From Verrucosispora sioxanthis (lineage in GTDB: Bacteria; Actinomycetota; Actinomycetes; Mycobacteriales; Micromonosporaceae): 64,000 bases of DNA. Shown in pieces: positions 58,626 to 64,000 of the stretch; within the stretch, counting starts at the first letter, position 1; each line of letters starts with the position of its first letter. The notes beneath the pieces were generated by a model. That model had not been told where the DNA came from and ran no database searches. It worked only from the letters and a program-made list of their open reading frames with translations. Both the position numbers and the translations under genes were made by a program. Where the stretch lies: the NCBI RefSeq assembly GCF_010560025.1, contig NZ_SAIY01000001.1:744001-808000 (forward strand). Direction: 5' to 3'.

Positions 58626-59758
58626 GTGATGCCGCCGGAGCCGGTCGAGTTGCCGCTGGTGCCGCGCTGGGAGGAGAAGTAGAGGCGGGAGCCGTCAGGG
58701 CTGAACGCGGGGCCGGTGATCTCCGAGGAGGACTGGCCGTTGATCCGCAGGAACGGGGCGACCACGCCGGCCGGAGTGATCACGCAGACCTCCATGTTGC
58801 CGCCGTCCTCGGCCACGTAGAGGTCCCCGCCCGCGGTACCGGTGATGTTGTCGACGCCGGTCAGCGGCGCGGTGCCGGCCGGCACCAGCGAGTCGTCGTA
58901 CGCCAGGTCGATGCGCTGGTTGACCGCGTCGTACGCCCACACCCGGTTGTCGCCCTTGGTGGTGAACCAGCAGATGCCCCGGTCGTACCAGCAGCCCTCG
59001 CCACCGTCGAAGTGCTTCGCCGCGCCGACCTGCCACCGGGTCGGGATCGGGAAGCCGTCGCGGTCCGGAATGTTCTGCCAGGTCACCGGGCCGGAGGTGG
59101 CGTTGGCCGGGGCGCACAGCACCTGCACCTGACCGGTGCGCAGATCACCCCAGGTGTCGGGGACGAAGCGGTAGAAGCAGCCGTCGCTCTCGTCCTCGGT
59201 CAGGTAGATCACCCGCCGGTCCGGGTCGCAGGCCGCCGCCTCGTGGGTGAACCGGCCCATCCGGGTGCGCTCCTCGGCGCTGCGGCTGCCGTCGGGCCAG
59301 GTCTCGAAGACCCGCCCCAGCGGCACCTCCTCGCAGGACAGCCAGGTACCCCACGGGGTGGCCCCACCGGCGCAGTTCACGTTGGTGCCGCCGAGGATGC
59401 GGTACGCGGTGGCGATCGACCCGTCGGCGCGGAAGCGCACCGCGGAGGCCCCACCGATCAGCGGCACCTCCGAGTTCGAGACGTAGATCCAACCGTCACC
59501 GGCCGGGAAACAGGCACCACCGTCCGGCGCCCAGTGCCAGACGTACGAGGTGCCGGCGACCCGCTGACCCGAGCGGGCGATGACCCGGCTGCTGAAGCCG
59601 GCGGGCAGGTGGATGCCGTTGGCGTCGGCGGCCAGCAGGCCCCCGTACGGGCCGGGGCCTGGTTGGGCGGGTGCGGCCAGCGCGGCACCGGCCCAGAGGC
59701 TGCCCGAGAAGGCGGCACCACCGACGACGGTGGCACGCAGCACGGTACGACGATCCAT
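58595..59758 (-). CDS. PhoX-like (DUF839) protein with a Tat signal
   Basis: A 387-residue exported protein. The signal is MDRRTVLRATVVGGAAFSGS followed by a hydrophobic stretch and an AxA-type site (AGAALAAPA), i.e. the twin-arginine route. The mature part has DUF839/PhoX propeller features: GGATPWGTWLSCEEVPLGRV, FTHEAAACDPDRRVIYLTED and WYDRGICWFTTKGDNRVWAY. PhoX enzymes are calcium/iron alkaline phosphatases, but many relatives are uncharacterised. ATG 59758 follows GGGAGG; the upstream frame is not coding. Confidence 0.85.
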   Translation of the reverse strand: MDRRTVLRATVVGGAAFSGSLWAGAALAAPAQPGPGPYGGLLAADANGIHLPAGFSSRVIARSGQRVAGTSYVWHWAPDGGACFPAGDGWIYVSNSEVPLIGGASAVRFRADGSIATAYRILGGTNVNCAGGATPWGTWLSCEEVPLGRVFETWPDGSRSAEERTRMGRFTHEAAACDPDRRVIYLTEDESDGCFYRFVPDTWGDLRTGQVQVLCAPANATSGPVTWQNIPDRDGFPIPTRWQVGAAKHFDGGEGCWYDRGICWFTTKGDNRVWAYDAVNQRIDLAYDDSLVPAGTAPLTGVDNITGTAGGDLYVAEDGGNMEVCVITPAGVVAPFLRINGQSSSEITGPAFSPDGSRLYFSSQRGTSGNSTGSGGITYEVTGPFRR

Positions 59759-59888
59759 CAGGGGAACCTCCCAGGGGTGGCGGGGGCGGGCCCCACCGAC
59801 GCTAGGTCCCCCACCCCATCGACAAAACCCACTCCCCCATGAACACAAACCAAACCCTCAACAGCGGTGGGGCGGGGTGCGAACGGGT

Positions 59889-59894
59889 TAGGGT
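59889..59894 (+). promoter_or_regulatory. -10 element TAGGGT of a likely leaderless promoter
   Basis: TAGGGT lies 6 bases before the ATG at 59901 of the phytoene-desaturase-like gene; no Shine-Dalgarno site is separable from it. It matches the same spacing seen at 1006, 41528 and 55176. Confidence 0.5.
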
Positions 59895-59900
59895 GCGGGG

Positions 59901-61499
59901 ATGGTGGGTGGTGGGGTGCCGGGGCGGGCGGACGTGGTGGTCGTGGGGGCGGGACACAACGGGTTGGTGTCGGCGATCCTGCTGGCGCGGGCCGGGCTGG
60001 ACGTGCTGGTGCTGGAGGCCGCCGAGGTGATCGGTGGGGCGACGCGGACCGAGAACCCGTTTCCCAAGGTGCCCGAACTGCGTCACTCCACCGGGTCGTA
60101 CCTGCTCGGGCTGATGCCGCCGGAGCTGCTGGCCGCGCTCGACGTCCGGATCCCGGTGCTGCGCCGCGACCCGCACTACTTCCTGCCCACCCCCGGCGGG
60201 GTCGGCTCGCCGTACCTGCTCTTCGGCACCGACACGGAGGCCACCCGGGCGCAGCTCGCCGAGTTCTTCTCCCCCGCCGACGCCGCCGCCGACGAGGCGT
60301 TGCAGGCCGAGCTGGCCGCGTTGCGCGAGGACCTCGCCCCGGCCTGGCTGGCCGAGCCGCTCGGCGTCGAGGAGACCGCCGACCGCTACGTCCGCCCCGC
60401 GCTGCGCCAGATCTTCGTCGACCTGGTACGCGGCTCCGTAGCCGACTACCTGGCCCGCTTCGACTTCCGCTCCGAGCTGCTGGTCAGCATGTACGCGGTC
60501 ACCGACGGCCTGTCCGGGCTCAACGCCGGCCCCGACGACCCCGGCACGGGCCACAACTTCCTGGTGCACAACATGTGCCGGCTACCCGGTTCGGGCGGCA
60601 CCTGGATGATCGCCGAAGGCGGCATGGGCACCGTCTCGCGGATCTTCGCCGACGCGGCTCGGGCCTCCGGAGCCCGGATCGTCACAGGTGCCCCGGTCGC
60701 CGCGATCAGCCTCGACGGGGGTGCCGTTCGGGGCGTGGTGCTCGCCGACGGCCGCCAGGTCGACGCCGAGGTGGTGCTCGGCGCCTGCGACCCGTACCGG
60801 CTGATGGAGCTGCTGCCCGACGGCGCGCTGCCGACCACGCTGAGCGAACGGATGGCGGCGGTCCGGCGCACCGGCAGCACCCTCAAGTTGAACCTGGCGC
60901 TGCGTGGCCTGCCCCGCTTCTCCTGCCTGCCCGAGGGCGCGCCGAGCCCGTTCGGCTCCACCATCCACCTGCTGCCCGGCTCGGCGACGCTGGCCGGCGG
61001 CGCCGGCGAGTCACCGATGGCGGCGCTGCGCGCCATGTGGGCCGACGTGCGGGCCGGGCGACTGCCGGCGGAGCCGACGATCGAGTGGTACCTGCACACC
61101 ACCGTCGACCCGTCGCTGGCCGACCCGGCCGGGCACCACTCGTCGGCGCTGTTCGTCCAGTCGGTGCCGTACGAGTTGGCCGGCACCACCTGGGATGCCG
61201 AACTGCCCGGTTACGTCGACAAGCTGATCGGGATCTGCGAGCGCTACGCGCCCGGCACCGGCGACCTGATCGCCGACGCGGTGCCGCTGCCGCCACCCGG
61301 CATCGAGACGCACTTCGGCATCACCGGAGGCCACATCCACCACGTCGACAACACCGTCTCGTTCGCCGACCGGATGCCCTACGCCACCGGCGTCGACGGG
61401 GTGTACGCGGGCAGCGCCGGCTGTCACCCGGCCGGCAGCGTCATCGGCGCCGCCGGCCACAACGCCGCCCAGCGCATCCTCGCCGACCTCGGCCGGTAG
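59901..61499 (+). CDS. Phytoene-desaturase-like FAD-dependent oxidoreductase (PYROXD2-like)
   Basis: A 532-residue flavoprotein. The FAD-binding motif is VVVVGAGHNGLVSAILLARA with VLEAAEVIGGATRTE, and the C-terminal FAD region is GVYAGSAGCHPAGSVIGAAG. It belongs to the NAD(P)/FAD-dependent branch related to CrtI and human PYROXD2 rather than to dedicated carotenoid desaturases; no crt genes are nearby. Substrate unknown. It runs convergently into the MBL-Rieske gene with an 8-base gap. Confidence 0.87.
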   Translation: MVGGGVPGRADVVVVGAGHNGLVSAILLARAGLDVLVLEAAEVIGGATRTENPFPKVPELRHSTGSYLLGLMPPELLAALDVRIPVLRRDPHYFLPTPGGVGSPYLLFGTDTEATRAQLAEFFSPADAAADEALQAELAALREDLAPAWLAEPLGVEETADRYVRPALRQIFVDLVRGSVADYLARFDFRSELLVSMYAVTDGLSGLNAGPDDPGTGHNFLVHNMCRLPGSGGTWMIAEGGMGTVSRIFADAARASGARIVTGAPVAAISLDGGAVRGVVLADGRQVDAEVVLGACDPYRLMELLPDGALPTTLSERMAAVRRTGSTLKLNLALRGLPRFSCLPEGAPSPFGSTIHLLPGSATLAGGAGESPMAALRAMWADVRAGRLPAEPTIEWYLHTTVDPSLADPAGHHSSALFVQSVPYELAGTTWDAELPGYVDKLIGICERYAPGTGDLIADAVPLPPPGIETHFGITGGHIHHVDNTVSFADRMPYATGVDGVYAGSAGCHPAGSVIGAAGHNAAQRILADLGR

Positions 61500-61507
61500 G
61501 CGACGGC

Positions 61508-63091
61508 TCAGCCCGCCGGCTGGGTGACCTCCGTGACGGAAGCCTCCTCGCCGACCCGGTGCGCGCGGACCTTGTGGCCGACGCTGGTCAGGCAGCGCCC
61601 GCTGGGCAGGTCGAACCGCCACCCGTGCAGCTGGCAGGTGAGCTGGTCGCCGTCGACGATGCCGAACCGGCTCAGGTCCGCCTTCAGGTGCGGGCAGCGC
61701 CGCTGCACCACCCAGTCACCGAGGGTGATGTCCTCGGCGTCGACGGCCCGCTCGTGCTCGTCGTACCAGCCCTCGGCGTACTGGAGGCGCTCGGTGGACA
61801 GGCACTTGAAGAAGGCGTACACGAACTCGTTGTACTGCCCGATCCGGGCGGCCGAGAAGCGGCAGGACAGGAAGAGCGAGTTGACCCAGTCGACCTCGCC
61901 GATGTGCAGCAGGTGCTCCACCAGCGCCCGTTCGGTACGGAACCGGTAGCGCACCTTCTCGTCGGCGTACGGCCGCACCTGCTTGCCCGGGAAGTCGACC
62001 ACGATGGATTCGATGCTCTCACCGTCGTAACCGACCAGGTCGAAGCGGACCGGCCCGCCAACCCCCTTGGCCAGGTAGATCGACTCGTCGAGCAGCGGTT
62101 CGACGCGCCGCTTCAGCTCCTTGAGCACGTCGACCTCGGGGTGCCGCCAGGACGCCTTCTCCGCCTCGATGATGGGCCGCTTGCGCTCGCGCATCTCCTC
62201 CAGGTGGGCGACCTTGTTGGCGAAGAACTCCTCCACCGGCACCGGGTGGGTGGTCGTGGCCCCGGTGGTGGTGACCTCGGTGACGCTGCCGGGCAGCAGC
62301 ACGATGCCGTTGGTGCCGCCGACCTTGGCGTACTCGGACAGAAAGACCGACTGGTCGGGGAAGATGTTCCCCTCGTCGCCGAAGATGTCGTTGAACTGCC
62401 AGAGCTCGTCGTCGAGGAAACACGGCGGGCCGGCGATCGGGAAGACGTGGTCGGCCTTGAGGTCGTCGATGTAGCGCCAGGTGCGGTCGAACTGCCGGTC
62501 CCGCTTCTGCTTGCCGAACGCGGTCTTCGCCGCGCTGGGCAGCTCGTAGACCATCGGGTACCAGATGGCGCCGGAGAACTGCAGCAGGTGCGCGTGCACG
62601 TGACCCAGCTCGGCGAAGGTGCTCAGGTCGGTCGGTCGGGCGTCGTTCTGGTTGAGCAACCGGACGCCGTCGTACTCCACCCAGAGCGAGGAGTCGCCGA
62701 TCGGACCGTCGGTCGGGCTGGTCAGCGCCTGGATCATGATCTTCAGGCCGCCGTCCAGCTCGACGACCTCCTCGTTGCGGGTCTTCAGGAAATTCGTGAA
62801 GCCCAGCGCGCGGAACTCGTCCTCCATTTCGGAGGTGGGGAACTCGGGCAGCAGCACGGTCGCCTTCTTCGACACGTACCGCTTGAGGTGCGCCGCGTCG
62901 AAGTGGTCCCGGTGCAGGTGGGAGACGTACAGGTAGTCGACGTCGCCGAGGGCCTCCCAGTCGAGCTGAGAGTTGTCGGGGAACGGGAACCAGGACGCGA
63001 AGTAGGCCGGATTGACCCACGGGTCGCACAGGATGCTGCCCGCGGCCGTGTCGATCCGCATGCTCGCGTGCCCCGTACCGGTCACTCGCAC
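61508..63091 (-). CDS. Metallo-beta-lactamase fold / Rieske [2Fe-2S] fusion protein
   Basis: A 527-residue protein. The N-terminal half is a UlaG-like MBL-fold domain with the metal motif YVSHLHRDHFDAAHL and an early DPWVNPAYFASWFPFP. The middle has LDDELWQFNDIFGDEGNIFP and a charged helical region. The C-terminal 90 residues are a Rieske domain: Cys-Pro-His in RRCPHLKADLSRFG and Cys-x-x-His in QLTCQLHGWRFDLPSGRC, spaced as in bona fide clusters. CMP-Neu5Ac hydroxylases also join these folds, in the other order. A redox-coupled hydrolase or monooxygenase is possible; the substrate is unknown. Confidence 0.88.
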   Translation of the reverse strand: MRVTGTGHASMRIDTAAGSILCDPWVNPAYFASWFPFPDNSQLDWEALGDVDYLYVSHLHRDHFDAAHLKRYVSKKATVLLPEFPTSEMEDEFRALGFTNFLKTRNEEVVELDGGLKIMIQALTSPTDGPIGDSSLWVEYDGVRLLNQNDARPTDLSTFAELGHVHAHLLQFSGAIWYPMVYELPSAAKTAFGKQKRDRQFDRTWRYIDDLKADHVFPIAGPPCFLDDELWQFNDIFGDEGNIFPDQSVFLSEYAKVGGTNGIVLLPGSVTEVTTTGATTTHPVPVEEFFANKVAHLEEMRERKRPIIEAEKASWRHPEVDVLKELKRRVEPLLDESIYLAKGVGGPVRFDLVGYDGESIESIVVDFPGKQVRPYADEKVRYRFRTERALVEHLLHIGEVDWVNSLFLSCRFSAARIGQYNEFVYAFFKCLSTERLQYAEGWYDEHERAVDAEDITLGDWVVQRRCPHLKADLSRFGIVDGDQLTCQLHGWRFDLPSGRCLTSVGHKVRAHRVGEEASVTEVTQPAG

Positions 63092-63281
63092 CGCAGTTCC
63101 CCCTCAAAACGACAATCAAGGTGTACGCCCCAGAACGCTACCGGAGGCAGTCTGGTCCTCGCCCCGCGACGCCGGTAGTGCCCTTGCACCCACCGGAGCG
63201 GGGCCCATCGGCCCTGGCCGGAAACCGTCCCGAGGGACGTGCCAGACTAGCCGGAGATCCGTTCGCGAGGAAGGACCGACA

Positions 63282-63503
63282 GTGGCAGGCAGCGAGCCGG
63301 TAACGTCGCCAGACCAGCACAAGCCCGGGCACCGGAAGGCCGGGCGGATCGGCGCGGTGCTCACCGCGTTCGCGCTGCTGGCCATGCTCTGCGGCAACCA
63401 CGAGGGCAGGGTCGAGAACCTCTGGCTGATCGGTTTGGCCGCGCTGCTGCTGCTCATCGTGATCGGTGACGTGGTGCTGCGCCGCAACGGCCTGCGCTCC
63501 TGA
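63282..63503 (+). CDS. DUF2631 family membrane protein
   Basis: A 73-residue protein. A polar N-terminus (VTSPDQHKPGHRKAGRIGAV) leads into two transmembrane helices (AVLTAFALLAMLCGNHEG, LWLIGLAALLLLIVIGDVVL) and a basic end. This fits DUF2631, an actinobacterial family found near dxr in several genomes. GTG 63282 follows an AGGAAGG ribosome site. The last 18 bases including the stop are repeated 35 bases downstream. Confidence 0.78.
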   Translation: MAGSEPVTSPDQHKPGHRKAGRIGAVLTAFALLAMLCGNHEGRVENLWLIGLAALLLLIVIGDVVLRRNGLRS

Positions 63504-63539
63504 CGATCCGGGCCACCCGCGACGGCCTGCGCTCCTGAC
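63487..63539. repeat. 18-bp direct repeat duplicating the end of the DUF2631 gene
   Basis: ACGGCCTGCGCTCCTGAC occurs at 63487-63504 and again at 63522-63539, so the last codons and stop of the gene are copied once downstream. Confidence 0.8.
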
Positions 63540-63620
63540 CACTCGGGCGAGCTGCGCCGCTGCGCGCTCCGGCCCCAGCGACGACCTGTCCGCCAAACAC
63601 CGCAGTTTCCGGCGCGAACA

Positions 63621-63662
63621 GCGCGAGGGCCCGCTCCGGTTCTCGGAGGCGGGCCCTCGCGC
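63621..63662. terminator. Bidirectional hairpin between DUF2631 and DivIVA genes
   Basis: A perfect 14-bp stem (63621-63634 with 63649-63662), extended by 4 more pairs after a bulge, lies between the convergent genes, 12 bases from the DivIVA stop. Confidence 0.7.
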
Positions 63663-63673
63663 ATCGCTGTCGG

Positions 63674-64000
63674 TCAGCGGCCGAAGAGGATGTCCTGCAC
63701 GTTCTTCAGCGCGGCGTCGACCTCGGCCTCGAAGTAGCCGCCCTGCACCAGCCCGAAGCGCAGCGTGTCCAGGTCCTTCGGGTTCACCGGCATCTGGTTG
63801 CGCCCGGCCATCCCGCCGAGCAGCGACTCGAAGAACCGGTCCACCTGGTCCGGGTCGTATCCGCTGCCGAAGCGACGGACCTGGAAGCTGCGGCGGATCT
63901 GGTCCACCCGGTAGAGGTCGCTGCCGGGCGGGCCGGCCATCGGTGGCCCACCCATCGGGGGGCCGGCCATCGCGGGCGGACCACCCATTGCCGGAGGGCC
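63674..64000 (-). CDS. DivIVA-domain protein, 3' part only
   Basis: The C-terminal part of a protein with a Gly/Pro/Met-rich linker (MGGPPMAGPPGSDLYRVD) and a DivIVA-like segment (QIRRSFQVRRFGSGYDPDQVDRFFESLL). The ending LRFGLVQGGYFEAEVDAALK is the DivIVA-domain second helix pattern. Although an ATG occurs at 63988, the Gly-Pro-rich frame continues to the window edge, so the gene very probably starts outside. DivIVA-type proteins bind curved membranes and organise polar growth; this short form's role is unknown. Confidence 0.75.
   Translation of the reverse strand, partial: GPPAMGGPPAMAGPPMGGPPMAGPPGSDLYRVDQIRRSFQVRRFGSGYDPDQVDRFFESLLGGMAGRNQMPVNPKDLDTLRFGLVQGGYFEAEVDAALKNVQDILFGR

Noticed and set aside
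59901..61499. Carotenoid desaturase CrtI
   Set aside because: No crtB/crtE neighbours, and the motifs fit the broader PYROXD2-like branch better.
59867..63178. 1103-codon open frame on the plus strand
   Set aside because: It runs out of frame through the phytoene-desaturase-like gene and antisense through the MBL-Rieske gene. It is a GC-bias artefact.

Overview
The window is very GC-rich (roughly 70% or more), shows strong third-position G/C bias, uses many GTG starts and is densely packed with genes. Gene content and order (pnp-pepR-dapB; rimP-nusA-ylxR-infB-rbfA-truB-ribF-rpsO; dxr-rip-ispG-GNAT; an F420-type nitroreductase; a mycothiol-type CPWAHR transferase; leaderless TANNNT promoters; GATCAAG intergenic palindromes) point to an actinomycete of the Micromonosporaceae, most likely Micromonospora. 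It looks like ordinary chromosome. I see no tRNA or rRNA gene, no CRISPR array, no transposase, and no biosynthetic assembly line.

Layout. 1-1601: end of a GT87-type membrane mannosyltransferase, divergent from a GNAT acetyltransferase. 1631-19205: a long minus-strand translation and RNA-metabolism block. In transcription order it runs rimP, nusA, ylxR, infB, DUF503, rbfA, a DHH phosphoesterase (nrnA-like), small membrane genes, a frameshifted MATE exporter, truB, ribF, rpsO, pnp, the M16 peptidase gene and dapB. 19374-24515: a Tat lipoprotein/DUF4439 pair, then a PadR regulator coupled to an ABC exporter whose FtsX-like permease is broken by several frame shifts. 24538-27817: F420-type oxidoreductase, nucleotidyltransferase-like protein, VIT1-type transporter, map, STAS protein. 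27842-31561: a 1239-residue hybrid kinase/receiver/PP2C/anti-sigma-kinase protein. 31736-35266: SDR, aldehyde dehydrogenase and glutamine-synthetase-like genes, probably an amine-catabolic operon. 35312-44312: YciI, Crp/Fnr, DUF456, GGDEF-EAL, DUF574 methyltransferase, thiolase, Xi-class transferase, DUF998 and a frameshifted Old Yellow Enzyme. 44379-48137: a single-chain double ABC exporter. 48257-53663: GNAT, PadR, ispG, rip and dxr (MEP isoprenoid genes plus a site-2 protease). 53754-55736: Uma2-type nuclease, a degraded DUF397/DUF5753 regulator pair and a Phd-RelE toxin-antitoxin module. 55862-63503: membrane protein, YihY/BrkB, PhoX-like Tat protein, phytoene-desaturase-like oxidoreductase, MBL-Rieske fusion, DUF2631. 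63674-64000: 3' part of a DivIVA-domain gene.

A window-wide theme is broken reading frames. I found frame breaks in the MATE gene (an exact 11-bp tandem duplication), the infB linker (about six), the nrnA-like 5' end, the Tat lipoprotein, the ABC transporter (about six), the Old Yellow Enzyme and the Uma2 gene. Many lie at short G or C runs, and infB is essential, so a good share are probably sequencing or assembly errors rather than true pseudogenes. The neighbouring 3.7-kb genes are intact.

The features most worth following up are the all-in-one signalling protein with its convergent STAS partner, the fused ABC exporter with one degenerate ATP site, the MBL-Rieske fusion next to a phytoene-desaturase-like enzyme, the glutamine-synthetase-like amine pathway, and the toxin-antitoxin promoter with three evenly spaced GTAC palindromes beside a degraded regulator pair.
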